A DNA stretch of 64,000 nt from Glaciimonas sp. PCH181. GTDB lineage: Bacteria > Pseudomonadota > Gammaproteobacteria > Burkholderiales > Burkholderiaceae_D. Under the pieces are notes generated by a model, which had not been told where the DNA came from, searched no databases, and worked only from the letters and a program-made list of their open reading frames with translations. Of the stretch, positions 1 through 10,394 are shown piece by piece. Made by a program: the position numbers and the translations under genes. Location of the stretch: the NCBI RefSeq assembly GCF_003056055.1, contig NZ_PYFP01000001.1:1736001-1800000 (forward strand). Reading direction: 5' to 3'. Position 1 is the first letter of the stretch, and each line of letters opens with the position of its first letter.

Positions 1-1108
1 AATTATTCCCGCTCTTAGCATCAATCATAACTTTGGTGGTATTTGCAAAAATCTGTTGCATGGTATCCAAATACATCCGGTCGCGAGTCACAGCTGGCGC
101 TTTCTGATATTCGGTCAATACTTGCTTGAACCGCGATGCATCACCCTCAGCATTCGCAGTAACCCGGGCGCTATAAGCCTCTGCCTCTTGAAGCAAGCGA
201 GAAGCCGCACCACGTGCCTTAGGAATCACATCATTAGCGTAAGCCTGTCCTTCATTCTTTTGACGTTCACGATCTTGCCCGGCTTTTACTGCATCGTCAA
301 AAGCTGCCTGAACTTGCTCCGGCGGTTGCACGCCTTGCATTGTCACATTAGTGATTTGCACACCGCTCTGATAATGATCCAGAATTTGTTGCATTAATTG
401 ACTTACATCTAAAGCAACTTTTTCCCGTCCTTCATACAGGACAAAATCCATTTGGCTTTTACCAACAATTTCCCGAATGGAAGTTTCGGCGACCTGACGG
501 ACGGTTTCTTCCTGATCGCGATTTTTGAAAATCCAGTCAGCAGCACTCTTAAGTTTGTATTGCACAGCGAATTGAATATCGATGATGTTTTCATCTTCAG
601 TCAACATCAGAGCTTCTTTTGGCTGTTTGTTTTTAGCGTTCGAGCGATAACCGACTTCGATTGTGCGAACACCGGAAACATTGACAATTTCGTGGCTTTG
701 AATTGGATACGGCCACCGCCAGTTAAAACCGGCCATCGTCGAATGGCTGTACTTACCGAAGGTCATTACAACCCCGGTTTGACCTTCCTGAACAGTGAAA
801 AAACCGCTCGCCAACCAGAGGAAAGCGACGATCACAGCGATCACACCAGCTCCTACGCCAGCGCTTTTTCCTGTAGGGAAACCCTTTCCTCCATCATTCG
901 CATCACCACCACCGCCACCGCTATTTTTGTTGCCAAAAAAGCGGTTAATGCGTTGATTGAAGTCGCGCCATAACTGGTCGAGATCGGGGGGGGAATTATT
1001 CGGCTTTTTGCCGTCGTTTTGTTTGTTGTCATTTTGTGAATTACGGCCCCACTGGGGGTCATTCAACGAAAATTTGACACCAAATTTTTTTAATATAGAA
1101 CCAAGCAT
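1..1108 (-). CDS. hflK: FtsH protease modulator HflK, C-terminus cut by the window edge
   Basis: Band-7/SPFH inner-membrane protein that with HflC forms the large cage around the FtsH protease and modulates membrane-protein turnover. The reading frame begins at ATG 1106-1108 and stays open to position 1, giving about 369 residues. The family is roughly 400-420 residues, so only the tail and stop are missing. Seen: a glycine- and asparagine-rich cytoplasmic N-terminus, one membrane segment (about residues 78-98) and the SPFH region with the conserved QEGQTGVV-type entry and long C-terminal helices rich in Ala, Gln and Glu. It follows hflX by 37 bases, as in the hfq-hflX-hflK-hflC operon of proteobacteria; hflC is expected just beyond the left edge. 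Family identity is secure from sequence pattern and context. Confidence 0.95.
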   Translation of the reverse strand, partial: MLGSILKKFGVKFSLNDPQWGRNSQNDNKQNDGKKPNNSPPDLDQLWRDFNQRINRFFGNKNSGGGGGDANDGGKGFPTGKSAGVGAGVIAVIVAFLWLASGFFTVQEGQTGVVMTFGKYSHSTMAGFNWRWPYPIQSHEIVNVSGVRTIEVGYRSNAKNKQPKEALMLTEDENIIDIQFAVQYKLKSAADWIFKNRDQEETVRQVAETSIREIVGKSQMDFVLYEGREKVALDVSQLMQQILDHYQSGVQITNVTMQGVQPPEQVQAAFDDAVKAGQDRERQKNEGQAYANDVIPKARGAASRLLQEAEAYSARVTANAEGDASRFKQVLTEYQKAPAVTRDRMYLDTMQQIFANTTKVMIDAKSGNN

Positions 1109-1145
1109 TCGATCGTGATCCGGTATAAATAGGTTGGAATGCTCG

Positions 1146-2300
1146 TTAGAGGCGTTTAATAGGCGAATCTTGGGTGTTTTCAATGCCGTGCTGATCGACC
1201 CTCGCCGCGTTACTTTCCATCACAAACTCCGCAATAGCCTGACGGATTAAACCAAGCCCAGCGCCACTTTGTGCGCTAATAAAAACACGCTGGATTTTAT
1301 CATACTCATTACGCTCTATTCCCGGCTCCAGCCCAGCGGCGTCAATCTTGTTCCAGACTAGAATCTGAGGAATATGATCTGCACCGATCTCTTTCAACAC
1401 CAAATTAACTTGCTCAATTTGCTCTAACCGAGCCGGGCTTGCAGCGTCCACCACATGCAATAACAAGTCTGCGTGGATTGTTTCTTCCAGCGTTGCCCTA
1501 AACGCGGCGACTAGCTGATGCGGCAACTCACGAATAAAACCAACAGTATCAGAAATGACTACATTCCCAACTTCTTGGAGGTAAATTTTCCGTGAAGTAG
1601 TATCAAGGGTTGCAAACAATTGATCTGCCGCGTACACCCCAGCTTTAGATAGAGCATTGAATAACGTCGATTTTCCAGCGTTGGTGTATCCAACCAAAGA
1701 AATCGACGGTATGTTGTTGCGGCCACGCGCGCGTCGCTGCGTTGCATGCTGGCGGTGCAGTTTTTCCAACCGCCCGCGCAAAGCTTTGACGCGATCGCCC
1801 AACAAACGCCTATCAGTTTCAAGCTGCGTTTCACCAGGTCCACGCAGTCCAATACCACCTTTTTGGCGCTCCAAATGGGTCCAGCCACGTATCAACCGCG
1901 TCGCCAAATGCTGAAGTTGCGCTAACTCAACCTGAACTTTCCCCTCGTGACTTTTAGCACGTTGGGCAAAAATATCCAAAATCAAACTAGTACGATCGAG
2001 CACGCGTACTTTTAAGACACGTTCAAGATTACGTTGCTGCGCTGGAGACAGAGCATGGTTAAAGATGACGATCTCCAGCTCTTCGTCCAGCACTGCATCC
2101 GCAATTTCCTGCGCCTTGCCTGAGCCGACAAATAATGCAGCATCCGGTGCGCCACGCCTTCCCGTCAATGTGACGAGCGGAATCGCACCTGCTGACTTAG
2201 CCAGCAAGGAGAGCTCTTCCAGACCTGCGGCAAAGTCGCCTTTGCCGAAGTCCACGCCGACTAATGCGGCTCGCATCGGGGAAGTAGTGTTGCTATCCAA
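1146..2300 (-). CDS. hflX: Ribosome-associated GTPase HflX
   Basis: GTPase of the Obg/HflX superfamily that splits or rescues stalled 70S ribosomes. Seen: an N-terminal HflX domain, a coiled linker with the glycine-rich GGIGLRGPGETQLE signature (about residues 146-159), Walker A GYTNAGKST (about 204-212), the DTVGFI G3 motif and NKID G4 motif. Length (384 aa) is slightly short for the family (E. coli 426) because the C-terminal domain is brief. The start used is TTG at 2298-2300. An in-frame ATG eight codons later (2274-2276) opens directly on the conserved MRAALVGVDFG-like segment and is an equally good start; neither has a strong ribosome-binding site. It lies 15 bases after hfq, so it is probably co-transcribed. 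Confidence 0.96.
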   Translation of the reverse strand: MDSNTTSPMRAALVGVDFGKGDFAAGLEELSLLAKSAGAIPLVTLTGRRGAPDAALFVGSGKAQEIADAVLDEELEIVIFNHALSPAQQRNLERVLKVRVLDRTSLILDIFAQRAKSHEGKVQVELAQLQHLATRLIRGWTHLERQKGGIGLRGPGETQLETDRRLLGDRVKALRGRLEKLHRQHATQRRARGRNNIPSISLVGYTNAGKSTLFNALSKAGVYAADQLFATLDTTSRKIYLQEVGNVVISDTVGFIRELPHQLVAAFRATLEETIHADLLLHVVDAASPARLEQIEQVNLVLKEIGADHIPQILVWNKIDAAGLEPGIERNEYDKIQRVFISAQSGAGLGLIRQAIAEFVMESNAARVDQHGIENTQDSPIKRL

Positions 2301-2315
2301 TTAGACAGCGGTCGA

Positions 2316-2552
2316 TTACTCTGCGTCTGCTTCAAGATTCAGCGTAACAGCGCGCGCAGGAACGACAGTTGAAATGGCATGTTTATAAACCATTTGGGTC
2401 ACTGTATTACGCAGCAAAACCACATATTGATCAAAAGATTCAATATGGCCTTGAAGCTTAATACCATTTACCAGATAAATTGATACTGGAACGTGTTCTT
2501 TGCGTAAGGCGTTCAGGAACGGGTCTTGTAACAATTGCCCTTTATTACTCAT
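2316..2552 (-). CDS. hfq: RNA chaperone Hfq
   Basis: Hexameric Sm-like RNA chaperone pairing small RNAs with mRNAs. The 78-residue protein has both Sm motifs: the first strand set around [21 protein letters not shown] and the YKHAIS signature (about residues 56-61). The C-terminal tail is short (about 13 residues, acidic end EADAE), as in many betaproteobacteria, compared with the long tail of E. coli Hfq. GGAG lies 5 bases before the ATG. It sits between der and hflX on the same strand, and a sigma-70-like promoter and a small leader hairpin lie upstream (listed separately). Confidence 0.98.
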   Translation of the reverse strand: MSNKGQLLQDPFLNALRKEHVPVSIYLVNGIKLQGHIESFDQYVVLLRNTVTQMVYKHAISTVVPARAVTLNLEADAE

Positions 2553-2593
2553 GGCTACTCCACTGTGTTGTTGTGATTAGAAGTCAAGCACGC

Positions 2594-2611
2594 CCCGCCA
2601 TATTTGACGGG
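2594..2611 (-). promoter_or_regulatory. Small hairpin in the hfq leader
   Basis: On the minus strand CCCGTC pairs with GGCGGG across a 6-base loop (AAATAT); five pairs are Watson-Crick and one is G-U. It lies about 42 bases upstream of the hfq start codon, inside the transcript predicted from the upstream promoter. It could be a stability element or a site of autogenous control; no function can be assigned from sequence alone. Confidence 0.3.
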
Positions 2612-2633
2612 ACTTCGATGAATGACTCGGTGG

Positions 2634-2663
2634 TGTATAACGAATGTAAACGATTTCTGACAA
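2634..2663 (-). promoter_or_regulatory. Candidate sigma-70 promoter of hfq
   Basis: On the minus strand TTGTCA (2658-2663) and TATACA (2634-2639) are separated by 18 bases, a good match to -35/-10 elements. A start near 2627 would give a leader of about 75 bases before the hfq ATG. It lies in the 127-base der-hfq gap, so hfq-hflX-hflK may have their own promoter as well as read-through from der. Pattern match only. Confidence 0.4.
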
Positions 2664-2679
2664 TACTGCCAACGGAAAT

Positions 2680-4023
2680 CTATTTTAACGGACGTGCAAA
2701 CGGGTTCTTACCTGACTTGAACTCGATACGTAATGGAGTCCCAATCAGTGAAAAAGTTTCACGAAAGTATTTTTCAAGATAACGTCTGTAGTTAGCATCG
2801 ATTGCTTCCAGCGCGTTACCGTGAATGACAACGATAGGAGGATTCATGCCACCTTGATGCGCATAACGCAGTTTCGGACGAATCGAACCTTTGCGACGAG
2901 GCTGCTGATGCTCTACCGCTTCGAGCAATGCTCTAGTCAGTTTTGGTGTAGTCAGATTCGACATCGCAGCACCATACGCGGCGTCAACGGATTTCATCAA
3001 AGGCGCAATGCCGGTGGACTTCAATGCAGATATATAGTGAAATTTCGCGAACGAAAGAAAATTAAGCTTACGATCAAGGTCAATTTTAATTTCTTCACGT
3101 CGTTCACTGGTCAGGCCATCCCATTTATTGATACCAACCACTAACGCGCGGCCGGTTTCAAGAATAAACCCTGCAATATGGGCATCCTGCTCTGAAATAT
3201 CCTGTTGCGCATCTAACAACAATAAAACGACATTTGCTTCGGAAATTGACTGTAGAGTTTTCACTACAGAAAATTTCTCAATCGCCTCAAATACTTTACC
3301 TCGCCTACGAATACCAGCGGTGTCGATCAAGGTGTAATGCGTACCATCTCGCTCAAATGGAATTTCGATAGAATCGCGTGTTGTTCCCGGCATGTCAAAC
3401 GCGATTACGCGCTCTTCTCCCAGCAAGGTATTCACCAACGTCGACTTACCGACATTAGGACGACCAACAATCGCAATTTTGATACTTCTCTGATTAGTGA
3501 CAAGTTCTTCGATCTCGGGCGGACGCTGAGCAAAGGCTAAATCCAGCGATTCTTCGACCAAATCAGCCACGCCATCGCCATGTGCAGCGGAGATAACGTA
3601 TGGGTCACCAAGGCCTAATTCATAAAACTCTGCAGTAACGGAGGTGTACTTCATTCCCTCTGATTTATTCACAACTAACATTACCGAACGGCCTGACTTG
3701 CGCAAAAAATCGGTAATTGTTTTATCGTGTGGCGTCAAACCCTGGCGACCATCGACGATAAAAATCACGACATCGGCTTCCGCCACTGCCTGCTTGGTCT
3801 GTTTCGCCATTTCATGCATTATGCCGTCTTTGGCAACAGGCTCAAAACCACCTGTATCGATTACCAAAAATGGTCGCTCACCCATGCGACCCTCACCGTA
3901 GTGGCGGTCACGGGTCAAACCTGGCAGATCGGCAACCAACGCATCACGCGAGCGCGTCATGCGGTTGAATAAAGTCGATTTACCGACGTTCGGGCGTCCT
4001 ACAAGTGCAATGACTGGCTTCAT
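2680..4023 (-). CDS. der: Ribosome assembly GTPase Der (EngA)
   Basis: Essential double-GTPase that helps mature the 50S subunit. Two GTP-binding domains each show Walker [10 protein letters not shown] (residues 9-17 and about 185-193), followed by a KH-like C-terminal domain ending in a basic stretch ([12 protein letters not shown]). The 447-residue length is normal. I chose ATG at 4021-4023, giving the [12 protein letters not shown] start that is standard for the family. An upstream in-frame start near 4044 would begin inside bamB and add seven atypical residues. The gene starts 7 bases after the bamB stop, so the two are probably co-transcribed. Confidence 0.97.
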   Translation of the reverse strand: MKPVIALVGRPNVGKSTLFNRMTRSRDALVADLPGLTRDRHYGEGRMGERPFLVIDTGGFEPVAKDGIMHEMAKQTKQAVAEADVVIFIVDGRQGLTPHDKTITDFLRKSGRSVMLVVNKSEGMKYTSVTAEFYELGLGDPYVISAAHGDGVADLVEESLDLAFAQRPPEIEELVTNQRSIKIAIVGRPNVGKSTLVNTLLGEERVIAFDMPGTTRDSIEIPFERDGTHYTLIDTAGIRRRGKVFEAIEKFSVVKTLQSISEANVVLLLLDAQQDISEQDAHIAGFILETGRALVVGINKWDGLTSERREEIKIDLDRKLNFLSFAKFHYISALKSTGIAPLMKSVDAAYGAAMSNLTTPKLTRALLEAVEHQQPRRKGSIRPKLRYAHQGGMNPPIVVIHGNALEAIDANYRRYLEKYFRETFSLIGTPLRIEFKSGKNPFARPLK

Positions 4024-4030
4024 TAAGTTG

Positions 4031-5185
4031 TTACTCTGTCGCAAATGCGATCAATGTCCCTGATTTGGTTTGAAAAATTACATTCGGGCCCACTACAATT
4101 GCATTGGGTAGAACCGCGCTTTTATCTATACGAATACGTCCGACCAATGCGCCGTCTTGACGTGATAAGAAATGAATATACCCTTCGAAATCGCCTACGG
4201 CTACAGTTGCACCTAAGGTTACCGGGCTCGACAAACTACGATTGGCTAATTGCGCATTGCGCCATACGACCGTTCCGTTATCAAGCGTAAATGCGCTTAC
4301 CGCGCCGCGCTCATCGGCAGCGTACAGATTGTGATTATCTGCACCCACACCGACATCACTAGAGAAGTTTTTTACCCAGTGCGCAGTACCTGTCCCGGCA
4401 TCAAAACAACCTACACGACCTTGATAAGCCACTGCGCAAACATCACGTCCGACCAGAACTGGCATTCCTGAAGCATCTGCTACGCGCTCCAACTCTGTCG
4501 TTCCGCGAGGATCGCCAATTGCCATTTCCCACCAAGGGCCACCGTTTGCAAGATTCAACGCCGATAAACGACCACCCGGCAATGCGACAAAAGCAGCTTG
4601 AGGAACGATGAGTATTCCAGGTGCCGAACGTAAAGTAAGGGATGGCACACTACGTTGTGCAGTCCAGCGACGTTCACCCGTCTCGGCATCAAAAGCAGTG
4701 ATCCGATTATCCAGACTACGTACTATTACCAGCCCTTGCCCAACCGCTGGCGAGGATAATATTTCACTTGAGGCCTGCGCCTTCCAGCGTAATTTGCCTT
4801 CAGCATCATAAGCCAGTACCGCGCCTTTTTCGCCAGCTACTGCGACAATAAAGCCATCAGTACCAACTCCTGCCGTCAATTTCATCCCGGCGTTAATCCG
4901 CCAGACCGATACACCAGTTGTGCCTTCGATGCGATTTACCGTACCGTCCGCCGAAGCGGCATAAATACTTGTGCCAGACACTGCAGGAGCAAAAGCGTAG
5001 GTATCGGCCTTGCCCACTGATGCAGTCCAGACAGTGCGCACTGTCACACTTGGCTTGAATTCAACTAATGCGGCCGGTGGATTGCTAGGCGCCTTACGGG
5101 AAAATAAAGAGCAACCTGACAACATTAGCGCAGCACCAATACATGCGAATTTTACAGCTGTACGGACTTTTTGCATTTTCTGCAT
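4031..5185 (-). CDS. bamB: Outer-membrane protein assembly lipoprotein BamB
   Basis: Lipoprotein of the BAM complex that assists beta-barrel insertion into the outer membrane. The protein is a PQQ/WD-like eight-bladed beta-propeller with repeated blade motifs such as [11 protein letters not shown] and [12 protein letters not shown]. The N-terminus has a basic start, a hydrophobic stretch and lipobox LSGC, so it is lipidated after signal peptidase II cleavage. ATG 5183-5185 is chosen because AAGGGAAG lies just upstream and because it places the lipobox at the proper distance; a longer frame to 5299 would put 38 odd residues before the signal peptide. Order yfgM-bamB-der is conserved in proteobacteria. 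Confidence 0.96.
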   Translation of the reverse strand: MQKMQKVRTAVKFACIGAALMLSGCSLFSRKAPSNPPAALVEFKPSVTVRTVWTASVGKADTYAFAPAVSGTSIYAASADGTVNRIEGTTGVSVWRINAGMKLTAGVGTDGFIVAVAGEKGAVLAYDAEGKLRWKAQASSEILSSPAVGQGLVIVRSLDNRITAFDAETGERRWTAQRSVPSLTLRSAPGILIVPQAAFVALPGGRLSALNLANGGPWWEMAIGDPRGTTELERVADASGMPVLVGRDVCAVAYQGRVGCFDAGTGTAHWVKNFSSDVGVGADNHNLYAADERGAVSAFTLDNGTVVWRNAQLANRSLSSPVTLGATVAVGDFEGYIHFLSRQDGALVGRIRIDKSAVLPNAIVVGPNVIFQTKSGTLIAFATE

Positions 5186-5261
5186 TTGCTTCCCTTTTTT
5201 GCAAAATTTTCTGAGCAAATCTTCTGAGCGATTAGCTAACTTATTTAGCGCTATTACTATT

Positions 5262-5912
5262 TCAAGCAGCGGCTTTGGCTGGCACGCCACCAATCGCATC
5301 TAGTTTTATTTGAATCAATTGACGGCCAGGATTATCTGGTCCGGCCTTCTCTAGCGCCAATTGATAAGAGGTACGCGCCTCATCGAGCTTATTTTGAGCA
5401 ACCAGAATATCGCCTTTACGATCGGCGATTGCACTCGCAAACTCTGATGGAACGTCCCCGCTTAACGCTTTCAGACCCTCGTCATACGCATTTTGATCCA
5501 GCAGGATGCCTGCTAGACGAATTTTTGCGATGGCCTTATATTCTTCCTGCCGACCATGATCGATAACCCATTGCAATTGCGTTTTTGCACCATTCAAATC
5601 GTTAGCATCAAATGCAGCTTTGGCAGCAGTTAATCCCGCCATTTGCGCATAAGCCGTGCCGCTAAATTTTTGCTGCATATCAGCGGTAGCGCGCTGTACT
5701 TTAGCATTATCTTTGTTGCCAACCGCTTTTTGCAATTCTTCATACAATTGCGACGCTTGCGACGCCTGACTATTTTTATAGTATTTCCAACCGCCCCAAC
5801 CGGCATAACCGGCGAGCACAATGATCAACACCCAAGTGACGAGGTTTCCGTATTTCTTCCACCAGTCATTAATGGTTGCTAGCTGCTCTTGCTCTTCGAG
5901 ATTGTATGCCAT
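5262..5912 (-). CDS. yfgM: YfgM family ancillary SecYEG translocon subunit (TPR protein)
   Basis: Single-pass inner-membrane protein with a periplasmic tetratricopeptide domain; in E. coli YfgM works with PpiD at the SecYEG exit and is linked to envelope stress. Seen: a short cytoplasmic N-terminus (MAYNLEEQEQLATINDWWKK), a membrane segment at about residues 24-43, and Ala-rich TPR helices to residue 216. Both the N-terminal signature and the hisS-yfgM-bamB-der gene order support the assignment. It starts 11 bases after hisS ends and ends 76 bases before bamB. Confidence 0.93.
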   Translation of the reverse strand: MAYNLEEQEQLATINDWWKKYGNLVTWVLIIVLAGYAGWGGWKYYKNSQASQASQLYEELQKAVGNKDNAKVQRATADMQQKFSGTAYAQMAGLTAAKAAFDANDLNGAKTQLQWVIDHGRQEEYKAIAKIRLAGILLDQNAYDEGLKALSGDVPSEFASAIADRKGDILVAQNKLDEARTSYQLALEKAGPDNPGRQLIQIKLDAIGGVPAKAAA

Positions 5913-5923
5913 GGTAATTTATT

Positions 5924-7294
5924 TTAATGGTGATAATGAACGTTTTGGTGATCATGATCGTGCCCATGATCATCGTTACCGACAATCTGATCTACCAAAT
6001 AATCAGTGACGTCATCAAAAGGCACTAGAGCCTGATTAATGCCATCTTCTTTAGTGCCGGCTTCAGCACGAAGTACTTTGACTGCGGCGGTATTATTCGC
6101 AACTTCATCTTCGCCAATAATGACTGCGTATGCTGCACCACTTGCATCGGCCCGTTTCATCTGAGACTTAAAGCTGCCACCAGAGTTTGCCGATGCGCAA
6201 TGTAGCACAACATCAAGTCCCGCACTACGCAAACGCTCAGCCAGTACAAAGGATTGGAGTTGTGCAGCTTCCCCTTGATGGACCAGATAAACGTCGCATT
6301 CATTACGCGTAACCGGCTCGCCGCTAGCGCGCATTAATTCAAGCAAACGCTCCACGCCCATGGCAAAACCACATGCGGGGGTTGGCTTACCGCCAAACAT
6401 TTCGACCAGTGGGTCGTAGCGTCCGCCGCCACAAACCGTACCTTGGGAACCCAACTGATCGGTAACCCATTCGAATACGGTCCGATTGTAATAGTCCATA
6501 CCGCGCACCAAACGCGGATTAATGGTGAACGGAATATTGTTGTAGTTAAGGATTTTTTGCACGCCATCAAAGTGGGCGCGGGACTCTTCACCAAGATAGT
6601 CTAGTAATTGTGGTGCCCCATTGACCATTTCTTGCATAGCTGGATTTTTAGTATCCAGGATACGCAACGGATTGGAATGCAAACGACGTTGCGCATCAGC
6701 ATCCAACAATTCTTTATGCTGCTCAAAATAAGTGATCAAATCAGCACGATGACGATTGCGTTCTGCAGCATCACCGATCGAGTTTAATTCCAGTTTGATA
6801 TTTTCCAGGCCTAGGTCATCCCACAACCGCTGGCAAAGCATAATCAACTCAGCGTCAATATCTGGGCCGGTGAAACCAATTGCCTCGGCACCGACTTGAT
6901 GAAACTGACGATAACGTCCGCGCTGTGGGCGCTCATGACGAAACATTGGGCCGCTATACCACAACCGCTTAGGACCGTCGTAAGTCAAATTATGTTCAAT
7001 CGTGGCACGCACTACGCTGGCGGTACTTTCGGGACGCAAAGTCAGATTGTCGCCGTTCATTGAATCGGTGAACGAATACATTTCTTTTTCAACTATATCG
7101 GTCACCGCACCGAGGCCGCGCGAAAACAATGCCGTCGGTTCGACAATAGGCGTACGAATCTGCTGAAAACCGTAGCTCTTCAGTACTGATTCGACGGTAT
7201 TTTCGAATAATTCCCACAGTGCTGCGTCAGCTGGCAGGATGTCGTTCATCCCTTTGACGCCTACAATTTTTTCGACTTTTTTATTTTCAGACAT
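5924..7294 (-). CDS. hisS: Histidyl-tRNA synthetase with a histidine-rich C-terminal tail
   Basis: Class II aminoacyl-tRNA synthetase charging tRNA-His. Seen: the N-terminal VKGMNDILP motif, motif 2 around [16 protein letters not shown], histidine-specific [15 protein letters not shown] and motif 3 GFAMGVERL, then the anticodon-binding domain. At 456 residues it is longer than the usual 420-430. The extra residues form an Asp/His-rich tail after DYLVDQIVG, with seven histidines in the last sixteen residues. The tail resembles metal-chelating tails and needs many histidine codons, so its translation depends on the enzyme's own product. Whether the tail is common in the family cannot be checked here. 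ATG 7292-7294 used. Confidence 0.97.
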   Translation of the reverse strand: MSENKKVEKIVGVKGMNDILPADAALWELFENTVESVLKSYGFQQIRTPIVEPTALFSRGLGAVTDIVEKEMYSFTDSMNGDNLTLRPESTASVVRATIEHNLTYDGPKRLWYSGPMFRHERPQRGRYRQFHQVGAEAIGFTGPDIDAELIMLCQRLWDDLGLENIKLELNSIGDAAERNRHRADLITYFEQHKELLDADAQRRLHSNPLRILDTKNPAMQEMVNGAPQLLDYLGEESRAHFDGVQKILNYNNIPFTINPRLVRGMDYYNRTVFEWVTDQLGSQGTVCGGGRYDPLVEMFGGKPTPACGFAMGVERLLELMRASGEPVTRNECDVYLVHQGEAAQLQSFVLAERLRSAGLDVVLHCASANSGGSFKSQMKRADASGAAYAVIIGEDEVANNTAAVKVLRAEAGTKEDGINQALVPFDDVTDYLVDQIVGNDDHGHDHDHQNVHYHH

Positions 7295-7386
7295 GCTTCT
7301 TGATGCTCACTTGAATATTCATTATTTGGAGGTGGGCTATCGCTATATAGTTCAGCGCATCACCTTAACCACCCGATTCCTTATAC

Positions 7387-8652
7387 TCAAACAGTTTGTT
7401 TGGTATAACGTTTTTTTACGTAATCCAGCACAATACCCTGAAACTCTTCAGCAATACGCTCACCGCGCAAGGTCATCTTTTTCTCACCATCGATAAACAC
7501 TGGCGCAGCAGGCGATTCACCGGTCCCCGGCAAACTGATGCCTATATTCGCATGCTTTGACTCACCGGGACCATTTACGATACATCCCATAACAGCCACA
7601 TTCATACCTTCGACGCCCGGATAATCTTTCTTCCACACTGGCATCTGGTCACGCAGATAGGTCTGGATTTTATCCGCCAAATCCTGAAACACTGTTGAAG
7701 TGGTTCTGCCACAGCCAGGGCAGGCAATCACCATCGGTGCGAATTTACGCAAACCCATCGTTTGCAATATCTCTTGCGCTACTACGACTTCTTTACAGCG
7801 ATCGCCCCCCGGCTCCGGTGTCAACGAAATCCGAATGGTATCGCCGATGCCTTCTTGCAGCAGCACTGATAATGCAGCGGTCGAAGCAACAATTCCTTTG
7901 CTCCCCATACCTGCTTCAGTCAATCCCAGGTGCAATGGATAGTCGCAGCGTCGCGCTAACTCGCGATACACCGCGATCAAATCCTGCACACCGGAGACCT
8001 TGCAAGACAAAATGATGTTGTTAGGGGCAAGACCTAACTCTTCGGCACGCACAGCGTTTTCGATCGCCGATGTCACCAAAGCTTCGTACATAACAGCCTG
8101 CGCCACCCAAGGATCACTGCGCTGCGCATTCTCGTCCATAATGCGCGCCAATAGCGCCTGATCGAGACTACCCCAATTGACGCCAATACGGACTGGCTTA
8201 TTGTACTTGCATGCGATCTCGATCATTTGCGCAAACTGCGTGTCGCGCTTGGCACCCTTGCCGACATTACCCGGATTAATCCGATATTTAGACAACGCTT
8301 GCGCACATTCTGGATAGTCGGTCAGCAACGTGTGGCCGTTGTAATGAAAATCGCCGACTAAAGGCACGTCGATTCCCATCTTATCAAGCTGCTCGCGAAT
8401 CGCAGGAACAGCGGCCGCTGCTTCCGGCCTATCTACTGTGATTCGCACAAGTTCGGAACCGGCACGCGCCAAATCTTTGATTTGAATTGCAGTCCCAATC
8501 GCATCCGCAGTGTCAGTATTGGTCATCGACTGCACCACGACAGGCGCACCTCCACCGACCAATATTTGACGCGAGCCATAACTGATCATGGCAGCGCGAC
8601 TAGTACGGCGCATACTTGGACCTGAAGCTATCGGGGAGTTCTGGTGCGACAT
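7387..8652 (-). CDS. ispG: 4-hydroxy-3-methylbut-2-en-1-yl diphosphate synthase IspG (GcpE)
   Basis: [4Fe-4S] enzyme of the MEP isoprenoid pathway converting MEcPP to HMBPP. Seen: N-terminal TIM-barrel with [11 protein letters not shown], the central GLTEAGMG, and the C-terminal cluster-binding cysteines in CPGCGRTT and [10 protein letters not shown]. Length 421 aa fits the short (bacterial, two-domain) form. It begins 19 bases after the rodZ stop and is followed by hisS, the order seen across proteobacteria. Confidence 0.97.
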   Translation of the reverse strand: MSHQNSPIASGPSMRRTSRAAMISYGSRQILVGGGAPVVVQSMTNTDTADAIGTAIQIKDLARAGSELVRITVDRPEAAAAVPAIREQLDKMGIDVPLVGDFHYNGHTLLTDYPECAQALSKYRINPGNVGKGAKRDTQFAQMIEIACKYNKPVRIGVNWGSLDQALLARIMDENAQRSDPWVAQAVMYEALVTSAIENAVRAEELGLAPNNIILSCKVSGVQDLIAVYRELARRCDYPLHLGLTEAGMGSKGIVASTAALSVLLQEGIGDTIRISLTPEPGGDRCKEVVVAQEILQTMGLRKFAPMVIACPGCGRTTSTVFQDLADKIQTYLRDQMPVWKKDYPGVEGMNVAVMGCIVNGPGESKHANIGISLPGTGESPAAPVFIDGEKKMTLRGERIAEEFQGIVLDYVKKRYTKQTV

Positions 8653-8671
8653 GGCGTCTTGGCTTTCTAAC

Positions 8672-9580
8672 TTATTTCAGATTCAGTCGGGCGATATTGT
8701 TTTTGGTACCAGCCTTCAGATCAAGTGGAGCACCTCGCAAGGTTGCTTCAACACCGGACAGATTACCAATGACAACAGAAACCGGCTGATCAATATCAAA
8801 TGTTTCCGTACTACCTGCTTTACCCACGCGTGAAAAAAGCGTGCTTTTATCTGCACGCTTTATCTCCACCCACGAATCTTGCTTAAAAGTCAAACTTAGT
8901 TTATTTGCACCAGCAGCCGGAACTACCGCGTCAACAACGGCCGGTTGAGGCTTGGCATTGACGGTTTCCGCGGCATGAGCGGCAAAGGCGGTACTACTAG
9001 CATCACTATTTGCAGCACTGACGGCGGGTACAGAGGAAGCACTCAGGGTTTCACCTTCAGCTACTGATGCTGCATGCGGAGAACCTATTTCTGCCGAGGG
9101 CTGACGTAGCGCAGAAAATCCACCCAATTGCGCCACAATGACGACCACCACAACGAACAAAATGCCGCCGAATATCCATTTATAGGGTACCCGATTGCGC
9201 CCTGACAGCAACAATCTGGACTCGGCAAAGATAGTTGCTCGGGACTGCGCCTCAGACGCATGTATCCGGGCGGCAGAAACCGGTACTGCGCTTGGCAAAA
9301 TCGTAGCTGGATCAAGCCCCAACATCTTGGCATACGACCGAATATAACCTCGCGTCATGACAATTGTCGGAAGCGCAGCATAATTATCAGTTTCAATTGC
9401 ATGAATCTGACGTGGAGCAAGCTTTAACTGATTGGCAACATCATCTATCGACCAACCATGCTGCTGACGCCTGTGCGCCAATTGCTCACCAACAGAATGG
9501 ACATGCTCAGCCGCGTGCTCGCTATGACTAAGCGCTTCTTCAGCAAGGGGTTTAGCAATAAATTCTTGCGGCTCACTCAT
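8672..9580 (-). CDS. rodZ: Cytoskeletal membrane protein RodZ
   Basis: Bitopic protein linking MreB to the cell-wall elongation machinery. Seen: N-terminal helix-turn-helix of the RodZ type (about residues 33-95, with [12 protein letters not shown] and [12 protein letters not shown]), a membrane helix at about 152-172, an Ala/Ser/Val-rich periplasmic linker and the C-terminal DUF4115 domain ([18 protein letters not shown]). The start ATG 9578-9580 has GGAG six bases upstream and overlaps the pilF stop by 8 bases, indicating translational coupling. A longer frame to 9607 lacks such support. Confidence 0.94.
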   Translation of the reverse strand: MSEPQEFIAKPLAEEALSHSEHAAEHVHSVGEQLAHRRQQHGWSIDDVANQLKLAPRQIHAIETDNYAALPTIVMTRGYIRSYAKMLGLDPATILPSAVPVSAARIHASEAQSRATIFAESRLLLSGRNRVPYKWIFGGILFVVVVVIVAQLGGFSALRQPSAEIGSPHAASVAEGETLSASSVPAVSAANSDASSTAFAAHAAETVNAKPQPAVVDAVVPAAGANKLSLTFKQDSWVEIKRADKSTLFSRVGKAGSTETFDIDQPVSVVIGNLSGVEATLRGAPLDLKAGTKNNIARLNLK

Positions 9581-10394
9581 TAAAGACTCCGCGCTGATAG
9601 GAGGCATATTCTGCTGATCCCGGATAACGTCGACGCAACTGCGTCACTAAATTTATTTCTGCCACGCGATCACCCAACTTGCGCTCCACCTTAATTGCAC
9701 TCCATAAAACATCGGCATTCAGCACGTCTACTTTGGTCACCAGACCCATATAAAACCGAGCACGCTCAACATCCTGGCGATCAGCGGATAACAACGCCAG
9801 ATTCACGTTAGTTAGCGGATTGCCCGACTCAAACTGGAATGCCTGTAAAAAATACCGCTCAGCGCCGGGGCTATCTTTCATTTTCAGACTACAGACTCCA
9901 GCATTCGTAAGTGCCTTGGCCGGAGATAAGTAGGAGCGACTTTTCAATGCACTCTGAAAATAGGCAATGGACTCTTTTTCACGCCCGTTTTGACATAGAA
10001 ACCAACCATAGTTATTGGCGATATCAGGATTATTAGGTGCTAATTTAAGGGCTCGTTGCAAATTATCATCGGCCAATCTGGATTCACCCATATCCATATA
10101 AATCAGTCCACGCATGCTGTAAGCATCGGCAAACCCGGCATCCGAAGCTAGCGCCTGCTTTACTTCATCTAACGCAACTTCTAATTGCCCCTGCCCGTAA
10201 TAGCCGACAGCTAATTGCAGGCGAATACGCGCACGGCGTTGGGCATCCGTAAGGTCAGAATCGGTAGGAAGTTCACGGCGGGCTTCTGATTCGCTGCCAC
10301 TAGCAAGATTTCCACCGGACTGGTTTGCGCACCCTGCTAACAAAGTTAGCGACGCTAGAACCATCAGTAAAATACTCACGTACCCTCGGGTCAC
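9573..10394 (-). CDS. pilF: Type IV pilus biogenesis/stability lipoprotein PilF (PilW)
   Basis: Outer-membrane pilotin that assembles the PilQ secretin in type IV pili. Seen: signal peptide with lipobox LAGC, then about six TPR helical pairs (for example [27 protein letters not shown]). The true start is probably GTG 10392-10394: it overlaps the rlmN stop (GTGA) and has GAGG seven bases upstream, giving 273 residues and a proper signal peptide. The longer frame (to 10514) is only read-through into the opposite phase of rlmN. Order rlmN-pilF-rodZ-ispG is canonical. Confidence 0.93.
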   Translation of the reverse strand: MTRGYVSILLMVLASLTLLAGCANQSGGNLASGSESEARRELPTDSDLTDAQRRARIRLQLAVGYYGQGQLEVALDEVKQALASDAGFADAYSMRGLIYMDMGESRLADDNLQRALKLAPNNPDIANNYGWFLCQNGREKESIAYFQSALKSRSYLSPAKALTNAGVCSLKMKDSPGAERYFLQAFQFESGNPLTNVNLALLSADRQDVERARFYMGLVTKVDVLNADVLWSAIKVERKLGDRVAEINLVTQLRRRYPGSAEYASYQRGVFNE

